Assembly: GCA_964648295.1 (NCBI GenBank)
Contig: CAZYNH010000005.1
Coordinates: 62,001-126,000, forward strand
Length of the DNA: 64,000 nucleotides
DNA from: UBA4055 sp964648295
GTDB lineage: Bacteria > UBA4055
Direction of reading: 5' to 3'
Part shown: positions 34,812-42,920 of the stretch, piece by piece
Numbering within the stretch: position 1 is the first letter of the stretch
How the letters are laid out: every line of letters begins with the position of its first letter
Notes under the pieces: generated by a model
What the model was told of the DNA's origin: nothing
Databases searched by the model: none
Seen by the model: the letters and a program-made list of their open reading frames with translations, nothing else
Translations under genes and position numbers: made by a program

Positions 34812-36251
34812 TTACTTTTTTTCATACCTTACATCCAGATTTTTGACGGCCAGAACTTCATCGAGTCTTCTTACAGGTGTAGATGTCGGAGCATTTTTAA
34901 GAAGGTCAGGATTTGTTCTTGCCTCTTCAGCTATCTTTTTCATAACTGAAATGAACACATCCAGCGTATCCTTGCTTTCTGTCTCGGTAGGTTCGATCAT
35001 CATAGCTTCATGAACTAGGAGAGGGAAATAGATTGTAGGAGCGTGAATTCCAAAGTCGAGAAGTCGTTTTGCCACATCGAGCGTTTTGATCCCGAACTGA
35101 GCCAGATTCTCTCCGGAAAAGACCACTTCGTGCATACAGTTCTGTTTGTACGGCAGATCAAAGGTGTCTTCGAGCATTTTCTTAACATAGTTGGCGTTTA
35201 TAATCGCGTTCTCCGAAACCTTGTGCAAGCCGTCTGCGCCAAGTATGGACATATAAACATAAGCTCTGACCATGACGAGAAAATTTCCGTAGAACGAGTG
35301 CACTTTGCCGATAGTTTGAGGTCTGTCGTACTCAAGATAATATTTCCCGTCTTTTTCAGTAACATCAGGGACAGGCAGGAATTTTTCAAGCTTTTTTACC
35401 ACTCCGATCGGTCCGGCTCCCGGTCCTCCCCCGCCGTGCGGGGTTGAGAAGGTCTTGTGCAGGTTGTAATGCATCACATCGAATCCCAGGTCGGCCGGCC
35501 TGACAATACCGAGCAGAGCGTTGAAATTCGCGCCGTCCATATAGAGTAGTCCGCCTTTTGAGTGCACGATCTGGGCTATCTGCTTAACATTCTGCTCGAA
35601 AAGTCCGATAGTATTGGGGTTTGTTATCATGAAAGCCGCAGTATCTTCGTCGAACTTTGCTCTCAGGTCTTCAATATCCACAAGTCCTTTTTCATTCGAT
35701 TTAAGCTCAACAACATCGAAACCTGCCATAACTATCGAGGCGGGATTCGTTCCGTGAGCAGTATCAGGTATAATTATTTTTTTTCTGGGATTTCCCGTCG
35801 ACTCGTGGTAAGCTCTGATCACTTTCAGTCCGGTCCATTCGCCGTGGGCTCCTGCTACAGGCTGCAGCGACACTTTGTCGAACCCTGAGATCCTGCAGAG
35901 CATGTCTGAAAGGTCATGATAGATCTTTAAAACTCCCTGTATTGTATTCTCAGGCTGATAAGGATGAATATCCGAAAAACCGGGAAGAGACGCAAGCACC
36001 TCATTAATCTTGGGGTTGTATTTCATGGTACAGCTTCCGAGGGGATAGAATCCCTTGTCCACATGGTGGTTCAGCGTGGACATGTTCACATAATGCCTGA
36101 CTATTTCAGGTTCACTAACCGAGGCCAGCCCTAGTTTTTCGCTCCTCAGAAACTTCTCGTCAAGATCGATCTTTGAGCAGTCCCCCCAGCAAGGCATAGT
36201 AAAAGACCTTTTGCCTTCCTGGGATATTTCAAATATCAGTTTCTCAGCCAT
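34812..36251 (-). CDS. gcvPB: Glycine dehydrogenase (decarboxylating) subunit 2
   Basis: 479 residues from the ATG at 36251 (GGAG six bases upstream); an in-frame ATG four codons earlier overlaps that site. It is the PLP half of the two-subunit P-protein of the glycine cleavage system. SVSEPEIVRHYVNMSTLNHH, GFYPLGSCTMKYNPKIN and PDTAHGTNPASIVMAGF are family signatures; the PLP lysine is in HYNLHKTFSTPHGGGGPGAG. The partner gcvPA, gcvH and gcvT genes are not in this window, although two-subunit P-proteins are usually encoded side by side. It follows the pilus-operon lipoprotein by 90 bases and ends at a terminator. Confidence 0.95.
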   Translation of the reverse strand: MAEKLIFEISQEGKRSFTMPCWGDCSKIDLDEKFLRSEKLGLASVSEPEIVRHYVNMSTLNHHVDKGFYPLGSCTMKYNPKINEVLASLPGFSDIHPYQPENTIQGVLKIYHDLSDMLCRISGFDKVSLQPVAGAHGEWTGLKVIRAYHESTGNPRKKIIIPDTAHGTNPASIVMAGFDVVELKSNEKGLVDIEDLRAKFDEDTAAFMITNPNTIGLFEQNVKQIAQIVHSKGGLLYMDGANFNALLGIVRPADLGFDVMHYNLHKTFSTPHGGGGPGAGPIGVVKKLEKFLPVPDVTEKDGKYYLEYDRPQTIGKVHSFYGNFLVMVRAYVYMSILGADGLHKVSENAIINANYVKKMLEDTFDLPYKQNCMHEVVFSGENLAQFGIKTLDVAKRLLDFGIHAPTIYFPLLVHEAMMIEPTETESKDTLDVFISVMKKIAEEARTNPDLLKNAPTSTPVRRLDEVLAVKNLDVRYEKK

Positions 36252-36341
36252 ATATAACTCCATTTTTTAATTTCTTTTAGGCAGTGTGGAAAATAAATAA
36301 GTTATAAGTAAAAAACAATCTTAATTTTATGATTTTTCAGT

Positions 36342-37232
36342 TCAATAATCCGAATCTATGTCTTTGACATCGATTCCGTACCTGAGTCTCAAACTGTCAG
36401 TGAGAGCTTTCAGGCCGGGGTCATCCCTGAAAAGTTCCGGATCTATTTTAATAAAAGCATTCTCTAAAATAACATTTCCCGATCCTATTTCTTTACATAT
36501 ACTGAGCTTCCCCATTTTTTCAGCATTTGATCCGTGGCTCAAATATAATCTATTATCAAACGATATCGCTTCGGGCGAGCTGTTGGTGTTAGATATCATT
36601 ACATCAATGTTTTTAACCTCATTGAATATTTTTTTCTCTATTCTACTCTCGAGATTAGAAATCACTATTAAAAGATCTGATTTTTTCTTTATCGAATCCG
36701 CAAAATCTTTTATAGCTGATATATCCGGAGAATTTATTCGCACATTTCCGGAATATTTTGAATAATCAGGTTCGGTAAGCGATGTAACAGTAATCCTGAT
36801 GCCTGATTTTTTAAAATTTACATGGTCAGACAGGTCGGCTATATTCAAAGAAACCGTTCTATCCAAATTGATCTTATTACAGAAACCGGCATCATTTCTT
36901 CCCGGAGCCAAAAGATCATAACCGAGACTGTCAATAATTTCGAGTATTATTCTGTTCTCTTTGTGGCCGTAATTGTATGAAAAGATGTTACCTGTACAGA
37001 TGTATATACATTCTTGCCTGCCGGCTATGCTGTTTTTATAAAAGGTATAGTGGTTGAGAATACTGCCGTCCGAGACTTTGGGGCATTTGCAGTTATCAAT
37101 TGCCCCGTTAAAATTGCCCGAATAATATATATTCACCATTCCGGCAGTTGAACAGCCAGAAATAAGGAATAAAAAAGAAAGAAGCAGGATCAACCTGCCT
37201 CTCTCAAAATTATTTGCTACTTTCTTTTCCAT
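36342..37232 (-). CDS. Lipoprotein resembling a degenerate 5'-nucleotidase/metallophosphatase
   Basis: 296 residues. The signal peptide ends LISGCSTAG, a good lipobox with Cys near 27. The next segment, NIYYSGNFNGAIDNCKC, has the place and shape of the first metal motif of UshA-like phosphoesterases, especially those with a Cys-x-Cys after it. LLAPGRNDAGF sits where GNHEFD would be, and LLIVISNLESRIEKKIFNEV, VKNIDVMISNTNS follow the same order. The catalytic Asp and His residues are largely missing, so activity is doubtful. It starts four bases after pilQ and probably belongs to that operon. The function is unknown. Confidence 0.6.
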   Translation of the reverse strand: MEKKVANNFERGRLILLLSFLFLISGCSTAGMVNIYYSGNFNGAIDNCKCPKVSDGSILNHYTFYKNSIAGRQECIYICTGNIFSYNYGHKENRIILEIIDSLGYDLLAPGRNDAGFCNKINLDRTVSLNIADLSDHVNFKKSGIRITVTSLTEPDYSKYSGNVRINSPDISAIKDFADSIKKKSDLLIVISNLESRIEKKIFNEVKNIDVMISNTNSSPEAISFDNRLYLSHGSNAEKMGKLSICKEIGSGNVILENAFIKIDPELFRDDPGLKALTDSLRLRYGIDVKDIDSDY

Positions 37233-37236
37233 TCAG

Positions 37237-38604
37237 TTAAAAATCATCGTCTTCATCAAGAACAACTTCACCGTCGATCATTATGTAAGGAGTGACTTCA
37301 ATGATCAGGTTCGTCGTTTTCTTGGTCTTAACCTGATGCTGGAAGATATAGCCCAGAAACGGTATGTCGCCAAGAAGAGGCAGCTTGTTAATTGTGTAAG
37401 TTTCATCCTCAAGAAGCATACCGCCGATCCTTATTGTCTGGCCGTCCCTGACCCTGACTGTCGTGTCTGCTTTACGAACCTTTACCCAAGGTATTTCTGA
37501 ATTCGGTCCTACCCATCCGAAGATCGATGATACTTCAGCTTCCAGCCTGACAGTAATATCATTCTCTTCGTTAATAATAGGCTTGACTTTCAGTTTTACA
37601 CCGACTTCTTCTTTTTGGACGCTCTGTTTTGTTGTTCCCGCAGCGACCTCTGTGATTGTATAAGGAACGATATCCCCAATATGAACATAAGCCTCTTTGT
37701 TATTAAGAGTGGCTATTTCCGGCTCGGCAAGAACGATAGCGTCGTTGTCTCTATTCTTGAAATCAAGGCTGAGGATATATTCCTGACCGATCACTCTGTG
37801 CCAAACTGTATTAAATCCGCTCGTTGTTTCTCCTTCATAATAAGGGGACATGGCAAAAGGAAAATAATCACCGCCGTAGTTACCGCCAATATTCCTGATA
37901 GGCGGTGTTGTCTGATCGTAAGTGAAAGTGTAGCCGTTGGCATCACTCCAGTCCCATGTGCCCCAGTCCTGATAAGCACCTTCCCTTACAGTTGTCGAGT
38001 AGTTGCTTAACTTTTCCCATTCCAAACCGTACCTTTCCTGCCTGTCGTTCCCTACTTCTTTTATCCTTGCTTTAAAAAGTACCTGCTGAAGAGGTCTGTC
38101 AACTCTTATCAGAACTTTTTCTATCTCTTTGGCGACTTTCGGGCTTGCTTGATATATCAGCCTGTTACCAAGTTCATCTATCTGAACCATTTTTGATATA
38201 TCAACAAGCATCTTCTTAGCAGTAGCCGCGTCAACATACTGAAGATCGAAAACGGCAGTGTTAAGACCGATCTCCCTGTCGATCTTTTTTTGTGTGGCTA
38301 CGATTATCGAATTTTCAATAATCTGGTAGCTGAGATCAGTCGCCCTTACAACAAGATCAAGAGCGTCTTTGATCGGGATCTCGTTGAGTGTAAGAGTAAC
38401 TTTTTTGCCCATCGTCTCTTCACTTTGCACAAGGTTGACCCCTGCTCTTTCTGCCAGCGCGTCGAGAACCTGTGCAACTGACTGATCAAGCGCTGTAAGA
38501 GAGATCGGTGTTTTGAAATTGTCCGATGTAGTATCGTAGAGCAATTTCGAACCGAAGATCAAACCTGCGCAGACCGTCATCAGAATTACAATAATTTTTC
38601 TCAT
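37237..38604 (-). CDS. pilQ: Type IV pilus secretin PilQ-like
   Basis: 455 residues. A signal peptide (IIVILMTVCAGLIFGS) is followed by an STN-like N-terminal domain (SLTALDQSVAQVLDALAERA, VTLTLNEIPIKDALDLVVRA), one N-type domain with YVDAATAKKMLVDISKMV and RVDRPLQQVLFKARIKEV, and the secretin core: VLAEPEIATLNNKEAYVHIG, PYTITEVAAGTT, LKVKPIINEENDITVRLEAE, RVRDGQTIRIGGMLLED, NKLPLLGDIPFLGYIFQ and TTNLIIEVTPYIM. It forms the outer-membrane ring through which pili or DNA pass. It is short for PilQ because the AMIN domains are absent. GGAGGG precedes the ATG. It is the sixth gene of the parA-pil operon. Confidence 0.92.
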   Translation of the reverse strand: MRKIIVILMTVCAGLIFGSKLLYDTTSDNFKTPISLTALDQSVAQVLDALAERAGVNLVQSEETMGKKVTLTLNEIPIKDALDLVVRATDLSYQIIENSIIVATQKKIDREIGLNTAVFDLQYVDAATAKKMLVDISKMVQIDELGNRLIYQASPKVAKEIEKVLIRVDRPLQQVLFKARIKEVGNDRQERYGLEWEKLSNYSTTVREGAYQDWGTWDWSDANGYTFTYDQTTPPIRNIGGNYGGDYFPFAMSPYYEGETTSGFNTVWHRVIGQEYILSLDFKNRDNDAIVLAEPEIATLNNKEAYVHIGDIVPYTITEVAAGTTKQSVQKEEVGVKLKVKPIINEENDITVRLEAEVSSIFGWVGPNSEIPWVKVRKADTTVRVRDGQTIRIGGMLLEDETYTINKLPLLGDIPFLGYIFQHQVKTKKTTNLIIEVTPYIMIDGEVVLDEDDDF

Positions 38605-38661
38605 TTATACACCCTCCTGAATAATTTGTATTTTTTATCTCAAATTCTGTGTAAAATACTT

Positions 38662-39366
38662 TTATCTCCCGCCCGGTCTGGGAACACGCCTGCCGGGTGT
38701 ATCTCCTCCCGACTGCGGCACATCCGGTGATTCTTTGTCCTCAGCGGAAGGATCCTGCATAAGGTTCCTCTGAAAGTATCTGGCGTCTGCGTTGAGTTTA
38801 TACTGAACGACTCTGTTCTTATCGGCCGTATCAACATAAACAGACCTTTCATTAACAGAAAGTACCGAACCCTTATACTCAGATCCTACCCTTGTATTGC
38901 CGGTCGCTTCGTTTGTTCCCGCTATCACCTGCTTCTGAATAATATTTCCTATGGCCAACTTATCCCCGACTTTGACCTCCTGGGTCTTTCCGTTAATAGT
39001 AAATCTGGCTTTCCCGCTGAAGAATAATGAAAACACTATAACATCTTTAGTGTAGAGTTCAAGATCATTAGTGTTGACCCACTTATATTCAACAGCAGCT
39101 TTCTCTTCCTGCTTCTCCTCCACAACCTTCTTTTTCTGTATAATTTTAAAATTGAAGACATCTTTTTTGAATTCCGCACCGGGTTCTTTGAATTTCTCGA
39201 TTATCTCAGTAGCACTCCTGACGCTGTCAAGCGACGCTCTGTACTTATTTAGGTGATCTCCGATATTTGCTGAAGCATCGATCGTTAAGACCTGGTAAGC
39301 AAGTAAAAGTATAGATAGTACTGATGCCGCTATTACCGATATCTGCTCTTTAGATAAGTTCTTCAT
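38662..39366 (-). CDS. Type IV pilus accessory protein in the pilP position
   Basis: 234 residues. One N-terminal membrane helix (QISVIAASVLSILLLAYQVL) is followed by a coiled region, a small beta domain (FSGKARFTINGKTQEVKVGD, SEYKGSVLSVNERSVYVDTA) and a disordered Pro/Gly-rich tail (SGGDTPGRRVPRPGGR). PilP links PilNO to the secretin, and this gene occupies that place between the PilO-like gene and pilQ, but the sequence itself does not clearly match PilP and has no lipobox. The assignment rests on position. Confidence 0.6.
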   Translation of the reverse strand: MKNLSKEQISVIAASVLSILLLAYQVLTIDASANIGDHLNKYRASLDSVRSATEIIEKFKEPGAEFKKDVFNFKIIQKKKVVEEKQEEKAAVEYKWVNTNDLELYTKDVIVFSLFFSGKARFTINGKTQEVKVGDKLAIGNIIQKQVIAGTNEATGNTRVGSEYKGSVLSVNERSVYVDTADKNRVVQYKLNADARYFQRNLMQDPSAEDKESPDVPQSGGDTPGRRVPRPGGR

Positions 39367-39381
39367 AAATACCGTTCTTCT

Positions 39382-39966
39382 CTACAAAAATTTAACGAAT
39401 TCCAGCTTCAATCTTACTTTCACAACAGCTTTAAGATTGAATTCATCTTCTTCCGTCTGACCTGTTCCTGTTGATCCTGACTTTGATTCTGATTTTACAT
39501 TCTCCCTGCTCATTTCAAGATTTACAACATTTATGACCTGTTTATCCTGTTCAATGTAAGTAAGCAGCTTGTAAACATTTGAAAAATCAGTGGTGAAAGC
39601 TATATTGATAAAGAAAGATGTAATGCCGTTCTTGAGGTCTTTTACCTCATCGAATTCCTGGTTTATATCGTTACCTTTATACTGAATATTTGATTTCTGA
39701 AGCATATTCTCGGTAAAGCTGAGAATTTCAGCCACGACCTCACCGTAAGTTCTTTTGTCCCTTTTGTTTATATCAAATGTATTCCTGATCTGCTCTATAT
39801 TCACCTGAACAAGGCTGTCTCTGTAGAACTTAGAATTAATGTCACTGTTTGTGCTGTTAAGAACACTTGTGTTTTTAAGAGTATCTGACAGAAACATTGA
39901 TTTATAGACAAACCCGCCAATGCAGAGAATCACGGGTACTATTATATATATCATTTCTTTTTTCAT
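39382..39966 (-). CDS. PilO-like type IV pilus inner-membrane protein
   Basis: 194 residues from the ATG at 39966 (AGGG seven bases upstream); a TTG one codon earlier is not preferred. An N-terminal membrane helix (MIYIIVPVILCIGGFVYKSM) precedes a coiled stretch and a ferredoxin-like domain with ITSFFINIAFTTDFSNVYKL and LTYIEQDKQVINVVNLEMSR, the pattern of PilO (one-membrane-pass, periplasmic). Sequence identity to known PilO is low by eye, so position after the PilN-like gene carries weight. It would form the inner-membrane alignment complex with the PilM, PilN and PilP-position proteins. Confidence 0.7.
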   Translation of the reverse strand: MKKEMIYIIVPVILCIGGFVYKSMFLSDTLKNTSVLNSTNSDINSKFYRDSLVQVNIEQIRNTFDINKRDKRTYGEVVAEILSFTENMLQKSNIQYKGNDINQEFDEVKDLKNGITSFFINIAFTTDFSNVYKLLTYIEQDKQVINVVNLEMSRENVKSESKSGSTGTGQTEEDEFNLKAVVKVRLKLEFVKFL

Positions 39967-39992
39967 CAATTTCCCTCAACAGCCGGTTTTAT

Positions 39993-40595
39993 TTATTTTT
40001 TCTTTACAGGCTGATCAGCACTTCCTTTTAAATTAATATTGAAGCTGAATACCCAATACTGGAAATCATCGAATGATTTTCTTATATCGGGTCCTTTAGC
40101 CAGCAGAATAGGTTTTTTATCGTCAAGATATCCAAACTCTGTCAGTTTTTCGCTAATTACATTTTTAAGATTGTTCGCCGTAACCATCAGCTGTGATTTA
40201 CTTTCTGATGACCGGCTTATAAAAGTAGCATCCACGAAATTCTCATAGTAAACAAAATTGTTTAGAATTATGGTAGAATCTAGAGATGTTCCTATTGAGT
40301 AAAGAACTGAAGACAATTTTTTTCTCTTCAGCAAAGTGTTATACACATCCTGGATGTTCCTGTACCTGAAAAAATCTTTCTTTCTGAATTCAGCAGTCTT
40401 ATCTTGTATCCTTTTTTCATATTCCACTGCTTCTTTATATCTTGAGCCGATCATCGCCGATTGTATATAAAGCACTCCGAGAATCAATATTATAGTTGCT
40501 GTTGACATAGTGAAGATCAATCTAATGAAACGTTCCCTTTTCTTGGCTTCAAGTTTATCTCTGTTAATTTTACTTAAAAAGTTGAATTTATACAT
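39993..40595 (-). CDS. PilN-like type IV pilus inner-membrane protein
   Basis: 200 residues. A short cytoplasmic N-terminus (YKFNFLSKINRDKLEAKKRE), where PilN binds PilM, is followed by a membrane helix (FTMSTATIILILGVLYIQSA), a coiled coil (YEKRIQDKTAEFRKKDFF) and a periplasmic domain with VLYSIGTSLDSTIILNNFVY. The order and topology fit PilN. It lies 23 bases after pilM and 26 bases before the PilO-like gene. Confidence 0.72.
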   Translation of the reverse strand: MYKFNFLSKINRDKLEAKKRERFIRLIFTMSTATIILILGVLYIQSAMIGSRYKEAVEYEKRIQDKTAEFRKKDFFRYRNIQDVYNTLLKRKKLSSVLYSIGTSLDSTIILNNFVYYENFVDATFISRSSESKSQLMVTANNLKNVISEKLTEFGYLDDKKPILLAKGPDIRKSFDDFQYWVFSFNINLKGSADQPVKKK

Positions 40596-40618
40596 GATCT
40601 GTTCTCTTCAATCCAAAT

Positions 40619-41986
40619 TTATTCGTATCTTAGTGCCAATCCTAAAGCCACATGAACGACGCTTTGTTTTTCTTTGGCGAATTCAATATTCGAAGAATCC
40701 CCGGTGAAAAATCCTGTTATATCCAGATTGTCGCACGGGATATCTGTGTTTTTGTTTATGAACTGAGCAAACTTGCACATTTCCAGCGCTTTACCTGTAA
40801 TGTATATCTTGGACGGGATTTTATTCTGGTTCTGTTGTGCATAGTACTGAAAAGTTTTCTGAAGCTCTCTGAGAAGCTGCATCCTGACATATTTCTTAAC
40901 TGAAAAATGCTGGTTGAGGTTTTCAGTAGTCTCCGCTTCAAAAGCATTTGTTATATAGTCGTAAAAATTCCTGTTTTTTATCATTTCTTCTGTCTCGGCG
41001 GCCGTTATATCCCTGTTCCTTTGCAGAGTCTTCTTGAAAGTATTGTATGTAAAATCAATATTTCTTATGTACAGCTCTTCATTACCGCTCGGAACGATCA
41101 GTATGTGAGAATAATCGTTGCCAATATCGATTACACACGACACCGTTCCTTTTGGCGGTCTAACTGACTCGTAGTACAGGTTGACAATAGCCATCTTGTC
41201 AATGTCGAGAATGTTGCATTCTATACCGGCAGTAGCAAGGAGACCCTGTGCTGAAAAGAATGTGCCGCCGTCTGAAATAGCTACCAGGACATCATGGTTC
41301 GTGCCGTCCGAACTTAGTGTTATGTACTCGTAACGACTCATGGCGTCAAAAGGTGATTTGATCAAAGCGGGAAGTTCCCTTTCAATATTTTCAGAAGGCG
41401 TATTCTGAACATAGATCTGCCTGAGAATAATATTCGCACCGTTAAGAGATGTTACTATCAGAGGATCATCCTTCTTCACACCTGCCCTTGTAAAAACCTT
41501 ATCAATGGCGTCAAGCTGAAGTTTCTTGATCATAACCTCAGGATCGTCTTTCTCTTTGAAGACGTTGTCTTCAGTTATCTGGGGAAGTTCTACAGGTATA
41601 ACCTGCAGGTTTGTCAGCCTGTAATTTATGCCGTCAAAGGCGGTCTGTGCAAACACGACATTATCCCTTGTTATATGGATCGCGTTCACTTTATTTTTCT
41701 TTCCTGTATCAGACACTGCAGACGCGGAAACTTTGTCTGACTTCAGCGTGGCAGGTTTTTCAATAATCTTTAATTCGCCTCCAATGCCGGAACCGGGGGA
41801 TGGAGTTTCAGGTTTTGGAAGTTCCGAAAAAATATTTCTTCCGATACTTTTAGGACCGGGTTCATTTTTGGGTGCTGAGGCCTCCTCTGATCTCTTTGCG
41901 CCCTTCTCTTTAAAGAAGTCGCCCTGATTTTCTGCGAAGATGTTTCGCCCTATACTTTTTGATTCTTTCCTCGAATCGTCTGGCAT
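40619..41986 (-). CDS. pilM: PilM-like actin-fold protein with a long N-terminal tail
   Basis: 455 residues. From about residue 95 on it is an actin-like ATPase-fold protein of the PilM family: VNAIHITRDNVVFAQTAF, the phosphate-loop strand VSCVIDIGNDYSHILIV, LYIRNIDFTYNTFKKTLQ and KIYITGKALEMCKFAQFI. PilM is the cytoplasmic ring that connects pilus motors to PilN. The first 90 residues are an added, disordered Lys/Glu/Pro-rich tail carrying two copies of KSIGRNIF followed by Ala or Ser and Glu (residues 10-17 and 46-53). It is the second gene of the operon, 24 bases after parA. Confidence 0.85.
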   Translation of the reverse strand: MPDDSRKESKSIGRNIFAENQGDFFKEKGAKRSEEASAPKNEPGPKSIGRNIFSELPKPETPSPGSGIGGELKIIEKPATLKSDKVSASAVSDTGKKNKVNAIHITRDNVVFAQTAFDGINYRLTNLQVIPVELPQITEDNVFKEKDDPEVMIKKLQLDAIDKVFTRAGVKKDDPLIVTSLNGANIILRQIYVQNTPSENIERELPALIKSPFDAMSRYEYITLSSDGTNHDVLVAISDGGTFFSAQGLLATAGIECNILDIDKMAIVNLYYESVRPPKGTVSCVIDIGNDYSHILIVPSGNEELYIRNIDFTYNTFKKTLQRNRDITAAETEEMIKNRNFYDYITNAFEAETTENLNQHFSVKKYVRMQLLRELQKTFQYYAQQNQNKIPSKIYITGKALEMCKFAQFINKNTDIPCDNLDITGFFTGDSSNIEFAKEKQSVVHVALGLALRYE

Positions 41987-42010
41987 AATGGTCTTTCCCG
42001 GCTGCTAAAT

Positions 42011-42745
42011 TTATTTACTGTCCACTTCGTTGGCTAGTTTAAAATAATCCTGCGCTCCCCAAGAATCAGGCGCGTATTCGAATATCGTTTTCATAAAACT
42101 CGGAGCTTCTTTTAAATTGACATCCTCTCTAATGTATGTATTGAAGAGTTTTTCCCTGAAAAAATCTTTTAATATGGCGACAGTTTCAAGAGAAATTTTT
42201 CTTTTCTCATTGTAATAAACAGGAAGCACGCCTAAAATATCAAGATTTTTATTATAAGACTTGCTGACGCTGTCTATCATACCCAGTATCTGATTCGCTC
42301 CTATCTGAGAAAGAAAATCCATCGAGATCGGTATAACTACCTCATCGCAATAGGTCAGAACATTAACATTTATGAGGTTTATTGACGGGGCGCAGTCGAG
42401 TATTACATAATCGACGCCCTCAAGATGCGAAAGATTTTTCTTTAATTTATATTCCTTTCCCCATGCTTTAGTAAGTTTTACCTCTGTATCCACCAAGAAT
42501 TTTCCGCCTGAAGTGATCACATGGAGTTTTTCCCTTACCTTAACAATGGAGGCTCTTCTCTTTAGAAGAAGGTCGCAAAGCGTTTTTTCAGGATTGACGT
42601 TGAACACGATACCTATCGTGTTCTGAGGATCGCTGTCTATAAGAAGAACGCTTCTTCCCATAAGCGCCAGACCGTGAGCAAGATTAATCGATGTGGTCGT
42701 CTTTCCGGTACCGCCCTTTGATGATAAAATAGCTATTTTACGCAT
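42011..42745 (-). CDS. ParA/MinD-type ATPase
   Basis: 244 residues from the ATG at 42745 (opens MRKIAILSSKGGTGKTTTSI); a TTG two codons earlier is less likely. The deviant Walker A is KGGTGKTT, with signature lysine in KGG, followed by LLIDSDPQNT and YVILDCAPSINLINVN. This is a Soj-like ATPase that dimerises and binds DNA or membrane to position cargo. No parB gene or parS-like site is seen, and the gene heads the pilus operon, so it more likely places pilus machines than segregates DNA. It is read from the promoter at 42786-42815. Confidence 0.9.
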   Translation of the reverse strand: MRKIAILSSKGGTGKTTTSINLAHGLALMGRSVLLIDSDPQNTIGIVFNVNPEKTLCDLLLKRRASIVKVREKLHVITSGGKFLVDTEVKLTKAWGKEYKLKKNLSHLEGVDYVILDCAPSINLINVNVLTYCDEVVIPISMDFLSQIGANQILGMIDSVSKSYNKNLDILGVLPVYYNEKRKISLETVAILKDFFREKLFNTYIREDVNLKEAPSFMKTIFEYAPDSWGAQDYFKLANEVDSK

Positions 42746-42785
42746 AATCAAACCTATAACTTAATGTTCTGGACCATCTGTTGTG

Positions 42786-42815
42786 AATATAAAGCTTTTT
42801 ATTCTTTGTTGTCAA
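42786..42815 (-). promoter_or_regulatory. Promoter of the parA-pil operon
   Basis: Minus strand: a perfect -35 TTGACA (42810-42815), 18-base spacer, -10 TATATT (42786-42791). The leader before the parA ATG is about 35 bases. It separates the pilus operon from topA, which ends about 105 bases upstream. The stretch between topA and this promoter (42816-42920) holds no gene that I can support. Confidence 0.75.
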
Positions 42816-42920
42816 GCAAATTATTTCATTCTTTACCTGTATTTTTCTCTCCGTTCAATCATAATACTTTCGCAACACAATAAATATGCAATAACAGTTT
42901 CAGAATTACAACAAAAAAAA

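Noticed and set aside
42816..42920. Rho-independent terminator after topA
   Set aside because: Only an A/T stem with a short T-run can be drawn; no GC pairs support it.
42011..42920. Chromosome partition locus
   Set aside because: A ParA is present, but no ParB gene and no parS-like palindrome; the gene is tied to the pilus operon.
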